A DNA stretch of 5,364 nt from Bacteroidia bacterium (GCA_016209245.1 JACQWN010000165.1:1-5364); one strand, 5' to 3'; positions 1-5,358 are shown, counted from the stretch's first letter. Notes: generated by a model not told the origin, from the sequence alone. Made by a program: numbers and translations.

Positions 1-5
1 CAATG

Positions 6-84
6 GAACGCTGATGACGCAGATTGTTATGATTTTCACGGATTTAATCATAATTAATCATAAGTATCAGCGTTATCTGCGTTC
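6..84. repeat. Imperfect palindromic intergenic repeat with internal tandem 10-mer
   Basis: The 19-nt arm at 6-24 (GAACGCTGATGACGCAGAT) and the reverse complement of 66-84 (GAACGCAGATAACGCTGAT) agree at 16 of 19 positions. Inside, TTATGATT at 27-34 is complementary to AATCATAA, which occurs twice (46-53 and 56-63) because the 10-mer TTAATCATAA is exactly duplicated at 44-53 and 54-63. The whole can fold into one long hairpin with two alternative inner pairings. Repeats of this wording are, from memory, dispersed in Bacteroidota genomes; that part is recall, not shown here. The right arm ends 7 nt before the ATG of the small broken gene at 92, so the element forms its leader. Confidence 0.6.
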
Positions 85-91
85 TATTTTT

Positions 92-239
92 ATGACTTTA
101 CAGACAGACACTAATTAAAGAACCGAGAGATGTTGATTTCACTGTTAAATCTGAACCCTGGACAGAAGAGGAACTTGCTGACTTTAGAAAGTTGATGAAA
201 GAAATCAAAGGAAGAAAAAAATATTCAGACTTCCCTTGA
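92..239 (+). pseudogene. Small conserved-looking protein gene, frameshifted by a GACA tandem duplication
   Basis: From 111 to the TGA at 237-239 the frame reads LIKEPRDVDF-TVKSEPW-TEEELADFRKLMKEIKG and so on: acidic/basic, well structured and protein-like. No start lies in this frame, because a TGA at 93-95 closes it upstream. In the neighbouring frame an ATG at 92 reads MTLQT and then runs into a stop at 116-118. Between the two lies CAGACAGACA (101-110), a period-4 repeat. Removing one 4-nt unit joins MTLQT directly to LIKEP and gives a 47-residue protein. I therefore read this as one small gene broken by a 4-bp duplication, or by an assembly or sequencing slip. It resembles short uncharacterised Bacteroidota proteins I recall with an IKEP.DVDF-like start; I cannot name a function. 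It has no visible Shine-Dalgarno sequence. Confidence 0.6.
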
Positions 240-374
240 CAAAATCTAAACGGAAAAAACAGTTAGCTTAACTCTACGCTGATTAATTCGCACGAACGCA
301 TAATAAAATAGTTCAGCAAAGCGAACCAAAAGCTTATTTCACAGGGTAAACACTCTGGAAAAAACACCCGTCTT
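240..374. other. Intergenic stretch without recognisable gene
   Basis: All frames on both strands are broken by stops or give only short unconvincing peptides. A GGGT/ACCC pairing (about 343-369) followed by T5 at 373-377 is too short to call a terminator. Nothing else is supported here up to the promoter. Confidence 0.5.
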
Positions 375-405
375 TTTGCTTTCTAAAAATTTAATAGTAC
401 ATTTG
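375..405 (+). promoter_or_regulatory. Bacteroidota-type sigma-ABfr promoter (TTTG-N19-TACATTTG)
   Basis: TTTG at 375-378 is followed after exactly 19 nt by TACATTTG at 398-405. This matches the phylum's housekeeping consensus (-33 TTTG, -7 TAnnTTTG, about 19-20 nt apart). Transcription would start a few bases after 405 and run rightwards through the orphan sorting-domain tail into the FISUMP gene at 652, leaving a leader of roughly 240 nt. It may originally have served a now-deleted secreted-protein gene. Confidence 0.65.
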
Positions 406-471
406 TAGTCGGCACTGTTCAAGCTTGTACACGTTAATTAAGTAATAAAAGACTAATATAAAACTTTTTAA

Positions 472-639
472 AATTACAGATATGTCCTTTGTGACAATAA
501 TGGGAAAAAACTCTTTGAAAATAAAATAAGCTCAAATACTGCCGAAATATCTACATCAGAACTAAATTCAGGTTTGTACTTTTTTTCCTTATATGAAGGA
601 AATGAACAAATAAAAAATATCAAAATTGTCATACAATAA
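472..639 (+). pseudogene. Orphan T9SS type A C-terminal sorting domain tail
   Basis: After an in-frame stop at 469-471, an open frame of 55 codons ends at TAA 637-639. It contains NNGKKLFENKI, then AEISTSELNSGLYFFSLYEG, then QIKNIKIVIQ. This is the typical second half of a Por-secretion-system sorting domain: a D.NGK turn, then an (S/T)..L.SGLYF core, then a short basic beta strand ending the protein. Such domains sit at the extreme C-terminus of large secreted proteins in Bacteroidota and direct them through the type IX secretion system. Here the passenger is missing, there is no start codon and no PNP-like domain entry, so it is a 3' remnant left by deletion or rearrangement. Its presence implies the genome has, or recently had, a type IX system. 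The remnant now lies inside the presumed leader of the next gene, whose ATG is 12 nt beyond its stop. Confidence 0.8.
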
Positions 640-651
640 AAACCTAAAATT

Positions 652-1791
652 ATGAAAGAATTAGTATTAACAACCGGTTTAACTATAGTTATAGTATTAT
701 CAGCGCTTGCCCAGGCTCCAAATGGCTTTAAATATCAGGCCGTTATCAGAAACGAGCAGGGTAGTGTAATCGTCGCTCAAAACGTAAGTATTCGCATAAG
801 TATTTTGAAAGACAGTATTAGTAATCCGTGTATCTATTCAGAAACTCATAACGTAACGACTAATGCTTTTGGTCTTGTAAACCTTGAAATCGGAAGCGGT
901 ACGGTTCAAACAGGCGTTTTTGCCTTAATTAACTGGGCATCGGGCACCTATTTTGCTAAAATTGAATTGGATGAAACCGGCGGATCTTCTTATTCAGAAA
1001 TGGGAACAAGCCAATTTTTGAGCGTTCCTTATGCTTTGTTTGCCAATAATGTAAGATTGAATAAAAATAATGAAGATTTTGAACTGTATATAACAGATGC
1101 AGGAAATTTAATTGCAATTAATATCATTAATGATCCTTTGGGAGAGCCTTGCTCAGGAGCTGTTACCGTTACAGATTATGACGGAAATGTTTATAATACC
1201 GTACAAATAGGTGACCAATGCTGGATGAAAGAAAACCTTAAAACTACTCATTATGCAGACGGAACTTTGTTGATTGATGGTACCGGAGTTGGTGGTATTT
1301 ATGGAGATGATTCTACAAAATATTGGTTTGTTTACAAAGATAGTATCGAACTTAAGGATACGTATGGTTTGTTATATACCTGGGCGGCAGTAATGAATGA
1401 AGCATTGAGCAGCAATACCAATCCCAGTGGAGTACAAGGAGTATGTCCAACAGGCTGGCATGTACCGGGTGATGTTGAATGGGAGCAATTAGTACAGTAT
1501 TTAGGTAGCAATATTGCAGGAGGAAGATTAAAAGAAGAGGGTACATTACATTGGAATTCACCCAATTCTGACGCAACTAATTTAAGCGGATTTACAGCTT
1601 TGCCCGGCGGCTACCGGCTTTACAGCGACGGCACGTTCAGCGATTCGGGCAACTACGGCTACTGGTGGTCGGCTACGGAGTACAGTAGCACGAATGCATG
1701 GATACGCAATCTGGACTACAGTAACGCCACTGTGTACCGGGGCGGCAGCGCTAAGGAGTACGGCTTTTCGGTGCGCTGCCTTAAGGACTAA
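652..1791 (+). CDS. Secreted FISUMP (Fib_succ_major) domain protein with DGR-like variable C-terminus
   Basis: A 379-aa exported protein. Residues 1-20 are a signal peptide (hydrophobic core TIVIVLSALA, likely cut after ALA-20); there is no lipobox cysteine. Residues about 21-132 form a beta domain often found at the N-terminus of Bacteroidota surface proteins (GFKYQAVIRN near the start, FLSVPYALFANN at the end). Residues about 167-379 are a Fibrobacter succinogenes major paralogous domain (TIGR02145/PF09603): TVTDYDGNVYNTVQIGDQCW, MKENLKTT, YTWAAVM, CPTGWHVP, LPGGYR, WWSATE, and the terminal GFSVRC. It has no T9SS tail of its own. Residues about 321-370 use NNC/NNT codons, many tyrosines and a much higher G+C than the rest, as in a retroelement variable region. 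The start has no Shine-Dalgarno sequence but an A-rich upstream region, usual in this phylum. The C-terminal fold is probably C-type-lectin-like and ligand-binding; the ligand is unknown. Confidence 0.88.
   Translation: MKELVLTTGLTIVIVLSALAQAPNGFKYQAVIRNEQGSVIVAQNVSIRISILKDSISNPCIYSETHNVTTNAFGLVNLEIGSGTVQTGVFALINWASGTYFAKIELDETGGSSYSEMGTSQFLSVPYALFANNVRLNKNNEDFELYITDAGNLIAINIINDPLGEPCSGAVTVTDYDGNVYNTVQIGDQCWMKENLKTTHYADGTLLIDGTGVGGIYGDDSTKYWFVYKDSIELKDTYGLLYTWAAVMNEALSSNTNPSGVQGVCPTGWHVPGDVEWEQLVQYLGSNIAGGRLKEEGTLHWNSPNSDATNLSGFTALPGGYRLYSDGTFSDSGNYGYWWSATEYSSTNAWIRNLDYSNATVYRGGSAKEYGFSVRCLKD
1600..1788 (+). other. Candidate DGR variable region (VR)
   Basis: The last third of the FISUMP domain changes character. 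G+C is about 57% over 1621-1790 by my count, against 27% at 1081-1140 and 37% at 1201-1260. Codons at the expected ligand-facing positions are TAC, AGC, GAC, GGC, GCT, ACT, AGT and CTT, all reachable from AAC or AAT by substituting adenines only, while the intervening codons (TGG TGG TCG, GTG, CGG, TTT TCG GTG CGC TGC) have few adenines. Segments such as NLDYSNATVYRGGSAKEYGF fit a template reading N-L-N-Y-N-N-A-N-V-N-R-N-N-N-N-K-E-N-G-F. The 3' end (1761-1782) has no adenine on the coding strand, as expected for the fixed initiation end of mutagenic homing. No template repeat or reverse transcriptase is in the window, so the assignment is by pattern only. The left boundary is approximate. Confidence 0.6.
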
Positions 1792-1793
1792 TT

Positions 1794-1817
1794 ATTGACT
1801 ATTAGTCAATTTGACTA
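1794..1817. repeat. Hairpin just after the VR: ATTGACTA / TAGTCAAT with a second TTGACTA
   Basis: ATTGACTA (1794-1801), one base, then TAGTCAAT (1803-1810) form a perfect 8-bp inverted repeat beginning 2 nt after the stop codon. A further TTGACTA (1811-1817) can pair with the same central arm, so the middle copy can form either of two mutually exclusive hairpins. In studied DGRs a hairpin or cruciform immediately downstream of the variable region promotes retrohoming. Position and stem length match; the AT-rich stem and minimal loop do not match well. Confidence 0.55.
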
Positions 1818-1828
1818 TTTTAAAAATA

Positions 1829-1879
1829 CCGCCGACTTGTGCTGAGCGCAGTCGAAGTAAGGCGGTCGAAATTTTTTTT
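1829..1879 (+). terminator. Rho-independent terminator built on a GC-rich palindromic repeat
   Basis: CCGCC (1829-1833) pairs with GGCGG (1861-1865), extended by A1828-T1866. Inside, ACTT...AAGT (1835-1838 with 1855-1858) and CTG...CAG around an AGCG loop continue the stem with a few mismatches. A run of eight T follows at 1872-1879. It sits 37 nt after the FISUMP stop and most likely ends that transcript. The core ACTTGTGCTGAGCGCAGTCG followed by AAGT is worded like a very common dispersed bacterial repeat (recall only), so a mobile repeat seems to have been recruited as terminator. Confidence 0.7.
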
Positions 1880-1914
1880 GAAATGAATATAAGCAAAATT
1901 TAGAAAAATACTAT

Positions 1915-1922
1915 AAAGGAGG
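1915..1922 (+). promoter_or_regulatory. Strong Shine-Dalgarno site AAAGGAGG
   Basis: AAAGGAGG lies 8 nt before the ATG at 1931 and fixes that start. A near-perfect anti-16S match is unusual in Bacteroidota, where most genes, including the FISUMP gene here, lack one. It suggests efficient translation or acquisition from a donor that uses such sites. No TAnnTTTG promoter is visible between the terminator and this site. Confidence 0.75.
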
Positions 1923-1930
1923 AAATATTT

Positions 1931-2656
1931 ATGAAGATAAAATATTCAAAAGAAGCTGATGTGTTGATTATTCAATTGCGAAACGGAAAGCTTGCTGATT
2001 CGGTTGACTTGAAAGAAGGAGTAATTCTTCACCTTGACAATGAAGGGCTGCCATTAGAATTGGAAATTTTAGATGCAGCAAAACTTTCAATGCTCAACGA
2101 AATAACCTTAACGGCTCCAATGTGGATGTTTGAAAGCTGGCAGGGTAATACGCTTGACCTTACCAACCCAAGCAAAATACAGGTTAATGAGGAAACAATG
2201 CGTGGCGAAAAAGAATGGCTTACCGGCTTTGTTTACAGGGTATCGAACATCAGGAATAAAGACAATCTTTATATATTCGAGTTTACCGATACCGAGAACA
2301 AAATTTATACGAACAGGTTAAAGCTTCACCCTGTCGAAATTGACAGCTTACCGCCACAACTAAGTAAAACTTCAGAATATGAAATATTCTGGCGAGGTGT
2401 ACCCGTCGGACATAATGAATCCGTCAATCTTACTATAGCAGTTTCAGATACAATTTCAGCAACACTATCAACAAATATACAAGGTGCTAATTCAATTATT
2501 ATCAGGCCGAATGATATATCATCGTTGTTTCCCGGTCATGCAAATCTATATATTAACAGGGAGATTGGCACTTCCCTTGAACAGCCGACCAAAGTTGAAG
2601 GAGAAATTGGCGGAATTTACAGAGGAAAAGTAAAGCATGTACGGATTGTAGAGTAA
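1931..2656 (+). CDS. DUF2283 domain fused to a ~180-residue unrecognised beta-rich domain
   Basis: A 241-aa protein. Residues 1-55 (MKIKYSKEADVLIIQLRNGK, then ADSVDLKEGVILHLDNEGLP, then LELEILDAAK) are a textbook DUF2283 domain: the Y.....D.L.I.L start, the D...GVI.....G...G-like middle and the LEILDA end. DUF2283 proteins are normally only about 60-90 aa, of unknown function and often suspected of toxin-antitoxin-like roles. Residues about 60-241 are a separate part: PMWMFESWQG, a charged middle, YEIFWRGVPVGHNESVNLTI, GANSIIIRPNDISSLFPGHA, EGEIGGIYRGKVKHVRI. That end, with W.G.PV...E.V.L.I followed by a GG.Y.G..K strand, resembles beta-sandwich modules I associate with Bacteroidota envelope proteins. 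There is no signal peptide or membrane segment, so the product should be cytoplasmic. It stands alone between a terminator and a convergent gene. The DUF2283 call is firm; the C-terminal part is unassigned. Confidence 0.8.
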   Translation: MKIKYSKEADVLIIQLRNGKLADSVDLKEGVILHLDNEGLPLELEILDAAKLSMLNEITLTAPMWMFESWQGNTLDLTNPSKIQVNEETMRGEKEWLTGFVYRVSNIRNKDNLYIFEFTDTENKIYTNRLKLHPVEIDSLPPQLSKTSEYEIFWRGVPVGHNESVNLTIAVSDTISATLSTNIQGANSIIIRPNDISSLFPGHANLYINREIGTSLEQPTKVEGEIGGIYRGKVKHVRIVE

Positions 2657-2705
2657 TTAGGTCAATTCAATTCTTAACAGGAAACCCCGAACAGTGACCA
2701 AATAA
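2657..2705. other. Short convergent intergenic gap, no clear terminator
   Basis: Forty-nine bases separate the DUF2283 gene from the oppositely oriented flippase gene. No GC-rich hairpin with a T-run is visible on either strand. An AT-only 7-bp inverted repeat (2700-2706 with 2719-2725) overlaps the flippase stop and is too weak to call. Confidence 0.5.
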
Positions 2706-4154
2706 TTACTTATCCCTGATTATTTCATAAATCGTCTTAATATTCCACAATTTAAGAAAAAATGCCAGTAAAAAGCCGGTAATTCCAAGCAATAAAATTC
2801 CGGTAAACCAGGAAGGGATTAATGCTTTAAAATAAATCCCGAAGAAGCTTATAAACAAAATATATATACATAAAAGTATAATAAGCCGGGTATTAATTTT
2901 GAAGCCGAAAATTTTTATGGCGAGATATAATTGTACAATCCATGTAAATACTTGTGTTACTAGGTTAACTATTGCTGAACCTAATGCTCCATAAATTGGT
3001 ATAATAATAATATTAGCTATTATATTTACCGATATTGCAATTATTGCCATAATATTCAAATGTTTCATACTGCCGTTTGCGGTAAGTAAAGCTCCAAAAA
3101 TATAAGTGCCGGTCGAAGTAAAAATAAAGCTGAACATCAGAATTGAGAAAATTACCGGTGTGACAGGTGTATGCTCCGGATAGAAGAATTCCATTATTTC
3201 ATTTCTGTAGCTGACGGAAGCGACTGCAATTATAATACCAGGTATGAAAAGAAAAAGAAATGCCAGTTGAACAAGCTGAACAATGGGTTCTTTCTGCTTA
3301 ATCATTTTTGCAAACATCGGCAATAAAAGACTTGCGAAGAGAAGTCCGAAATTGACAAAAGCATCGAGAAAACGGAAGCCCTGAGCATAAACCCCTGCCT
3401 GTTGTTCACCTGTAGTACCCGGAAGAAGTCTTTCCAGCAATACTGAGTCAATCCTATTGTAAAACATCATAAGCAGGATTAAAAATGCATAAGGATAGCT
3501 TTGTTTAAGAAAAACAATAAAAAACCGCCAGTCGAACCTGGGCTTCAAAAATTCACATTTTGTTGAAACAATTAAAAAAACTACAAATGCGGTAAATAAA
3601 TATGCACCTGTCTGAACATATACAAGCCATTCTATATGAAATTTATCATCTGTAACATTTCCCCATAATAATATACAACATATAATAATCATTACCGTTC
3701 TATCAAGCACCGATAAAAGACTGTCGGTTTTGAATAATTGAATTCCGCTGATATTTGACCGGAGATATAAAATAAATGATAATAAAAACTGATTGAAAAT
3801 TAAAAAAAATAGCAGCTTCATTTGACTAATGTCATATCCGATAATTAAAGCAATGGATATGCTGATAATGAAATAAAAAACTGCAAGCATAAATTTCAAA
3901 GGAACGATATTTGAAACATGCTTACTTAGCAGTTGTTGATTTTGGGCTATATTTCTGTTGTTATAGTTGGTTATCCCAAGATCGAGCAATATATTCAGAA
4001 GCAATGAAAAATTCAGCAATGCAAAATAAAATCCATAATTCTCCTCTCCTACTCTATTCTGCACATTAACCTCGATAACAAAAATCCAGAACGGCTTAAT
4101 CAGCAGATTTAAGAATAGCAATAATGCCAGATTGGTGACAAATGTCCTTTTCAA
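2706..4154 (-). CDS. Wzx-like polysaccharide flippase (MOP/MATE superfamily membrane protein)
   Basis: A 482-aa integral membrane protein with about 14 predicted membrane segments (roughly 7-28, 40-60, 84-107, 111-131, 148-166, 176-197, 218-240, 262-282, 291-312, 333-357, 364-386, 391-413, 422-441, 447-469), the count and length usual for lipid-linked oligosaccharide flippases. Family features include the N-terminal NLLIKPFWIF, VGEENYGFYFALLNFSLL, LLDLGITNYNNRNIAQ, and the second-half YNRIDSVLLERLLP and PIYGALGSAIVNLVTQVF. It would move undecaprenyl-linked glycan units across the inner membrane for surface polysaccharide or exopolysaccharide assembly. The start is TTG (4154-4152): an in-frame stop lies three codons upstream, the next Met is at residue 89, and the family begins at MKR, so TTG is the only sensible start. 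AAAGG lies only 3 nt before it, a poor spacing. The gene follows the ATPase gene at 43 bp on the same strand. No glycosyltransferase is in view. Confidence 0.88.
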   Translation of the reverse strand: MKRTFVTNLALLLFLNLLIKPFWIFVIEVNVQNRVGEENYGFYFALLNFSLLLNILLDLGITNYNNRNIAQNQQLLSKHVSNIVPLKFMLAVFYFIISISIALIIGYDISQMKLLFFLIFNQFLLSFILYLRSNISGIQLFKTDSLLSVLDRTVMIIICCILLWGNVTDDKFHIEWLVYVQTGAYLFTAFVVFLIVSTKCEFLKPRFDWRFFIVFLKQSYPYAFLILLMMFYNRIDSVLLERLLPGTTGEQQAGVYAQGFRFLDAFVNFGLLFASLLLPMFAKMIKQKEPIVQLVQLAFLFLFIPGIIIAVASVSYRNEIMEFFYPEHTPVTPVIFSILMFSFIFTSTGTYIFGALLTANGSMKHLNIMAIIAISVNIIANIIIIPIYGALGSAIVNLVTQVFTWIVQLYLAIKIFGFKINTRLIILLCIYILFISFFGIYFKALIPSWFTGILLLGITGFLLAFFLKLWNIKTIYEIIRDK

Positions 4155-4170
4155 AATCCTTTATTTTTCT

Positions 4171-4219
4171 AAATAACAAAAATAACAAAAACAAACGTTA
4201 TTTGTTATTTTTGTTATTT
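4171..4219. repeat. Perfect 19-bp inverted repeat between the ATPase and flippase genes
   Basis: AAATAACAAAAATAACAAA (4171-4189), an 11-nt loop, and its exact reverse complement at 4201-4219. Each arm is itself a tandem 9-mer (AAATAACAA twice plus A). On the minus-strand transcript the first arm encodes the C-terminal NNKNNK of the ATPase, the loop carries its TAA stop, and the second arm is U-rich. The base of the hairpin is 16 nt before the flippase TTG. It could act as a weak intrinsic terminator or attenuator, an mRNA processing or stability element, or a translation control. Only two G:C pairs occur in the stem, so it is long but not very stable. Confidence 0.7.
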
Positions 4220-5358
4220 CTTTGTAAATATTCTGATAGCATTTTATCCTGTATTACATATTCGCCACGATTAAATGATTTCAATATGCCCTTTTCAATT
4301 AATCTTCGCAAATATACATTTATCCCTTTAATAGGAATTTTCCTGTTAATGTCGCTTATTTTATTGATCTCGAATAATTTCAATCCATTTATAATTTTAA
4401 TTTCATTATCGCTTATGTTCGCAACTATACCATCATAAACTGCATTTCCCAGATAAAATAATGCCTCCTTAAATCCAATTTTCCATTCATTATCAGTTAC
4501 CTTGCCATTTTTATGATTGTCATAGAGCGCTCTGCCAAGTGCGTGTATTTGAAAAAGATGTCCATCGGTATATTGAAATATTTTATCTTTTACAGAAACG
4601 GTAAAATTGATACCAGTATCTTCAAGTATATTATCAATCAGTTTAATTGTATTTTCTCTGTCAAAATTCTGCAATTCCATTCGTGGAATAAAAAATCGTC
4701 CAATTGGATGGTTCATTTTAATAAAAGGTTTCCATCCATCTATTGTTGAACTAAGTATAAATAAAATTTTGGATTCATCAATGATAGCTTTGTCTGAAAG
4801 TGCATTTTTTAATGTTGTAAATAACCTCTGCACTTTGAAATAATTCTGAATATCATCAATTAAAATAATAAGCAAATCCGTATGTCTTTTAATATCGTTC
4901 CAGATATTCAGCAAGCTATCAATAAGAAATATCTGCGAATCAATAATTTTATTCTTATCAACCTCAAACGAAATGTTAAAGCCGGAACCTAACACCTGTA
5001 TTCCAAAACTATTAATTGATTTGAGCAATCTGCTATTTTTCTTAGATAAATCATGAGGAATATTTCTTATTACTGATTGAATAATATGAATGCTTATTTC
5101 TATGTCGGATATATTTTCCGGCAGCTCCCTGGCAAGAAAATAACTGGCAGTGCATTTCTGTTCCTGGGCAAGCAATTTGAAATATCTCAATAAGCTGGTT
5201 TTACCGGAGCCCCATATTCCATTGATGATATAATGGTTTATATCTCCTTGTTTCGATTCTCTGATTCTATTATTGAAGAACTTTATTTCTTTTTCCCTGT
5301 TAATAAAGACTTTTGGTTCTAAACCTGATTTTGGTGTAAATGGATTTGGTTTTATCAT
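4198..5358 (-). CDS. STAND/ORC-type AAA ATPase with C-terminal winged helix
   Basis: A 386-aa soluble protein with no membrane segment. After the family-typical opening NPFTPKSGLEPKVFINREKEI (residues 5 on) comes Walker A GIWGSGKTS at 47-55 (Lys53, Thr54), Walker B LLIILIDD at 162-169 (Asp168, Asp169), a sensor-1-like strand ILFILSST at 198-205 and a possible arginine finger at Arg221. YTDGHLFQIHALGRALYD at 263-280 is the lid-helix motif (GHP..IQ-like) of ORC/STAND ATPases. Residues about 315-378 look like a winged helix, with IDNRK-like helices, YLRRLIEKGIL and the wing NRGEYVIQDK. Such ATPases bind ATP and use the winged helix for DNA or partner binding; the role of this one is unknown. The ATG at 5358-5356 leaves only 6 nt of upstream sequence, so promoter and ribosome site are outside the window. 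It may be co-transcribed with the flippase downstream. Confidence 0.85.
   Translation of the reverse strand: MIKPNPFTPKSGLEPKVFINREKEIKFFNNRIRESKQGDINHYIINGIWGSGKTSLLRYFKLLAQEQKCTASYFLARELPENISDIEISIHIIQSVIRNIPHDLSKKNSRLLKSINSFGIQVLGSGFNISFEVDKNKIIDSQIFLIDSLLNIWNDIKRHTDLLIILIDDIQNYFKVQRLFTTLKNALSDKAIIDESKILFILSSTIDGWKPFIKMNHPIGRFFIPRMELQNFDRENTIKLIDNILEDTGINFTVSVKDKIFQYTDGHLFQIHALGRALYDNHKNGKVTDNEWKIGFKEALFYLGNAVYDGIVANISDNEIKIINGLKLFEINKISDINRKIPIKGINVYLRRLIEKGILKSFNRGEYVIQDKMLSEYLQRNNKNNK

Noticed and set aside
44..63. Tandem 10-mer considered as the beginning of a CRISPR or iteron array
   Set aside because: There are only two adjacent copies without spacers, and they sit inside a palindromic repeat.
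240..374. Minus-strand peptide-like stretch (reads roughly FWFALLNYFIMRSCELISVE)
   Set aside because: It is short, lacks a start with ribosome site, and resembles no family; more likely chance or decayed DNA.
341..380. Possible terminator: GGGT/ACCC pairing followed by T5
   Set aside because: The stem is only 4 bp with a loop of about 18 nt, and the T-run overlaps the -33 element of the promoter.
1332..1576. Two overlapping minus-strand open frames inside the FISUMP gene
   Set aside because: They lie wholly within a well-supported coding gene, have no domain character or ribosome site, and read like antisense shadows.
2130..2321. 63-codon plus-strand frame inside the DUF2283-fusion gene
   Set aside because: It overlaps a stronger gene with a firm Shine-Dalgarno site and shows no recognisable protein pattern.
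2700..2725. AAATAAT/ATTATTT inverted repeat at the end of the flippase gene
   Set aside because: A 7-bp AT-only stem with a 12-nt loop and no T-run is expected by chance in DNA this AT-rich.
4142..4843. Plus-strand open frames opposite the ATPase gene and the gap before it (4142-4438, 4513-4749, 4607-4843)
   Set aside because: They are antisense to a convincing AAA ATPase with Walker motifs; their compositions are the reflection of its AT-rich codons.
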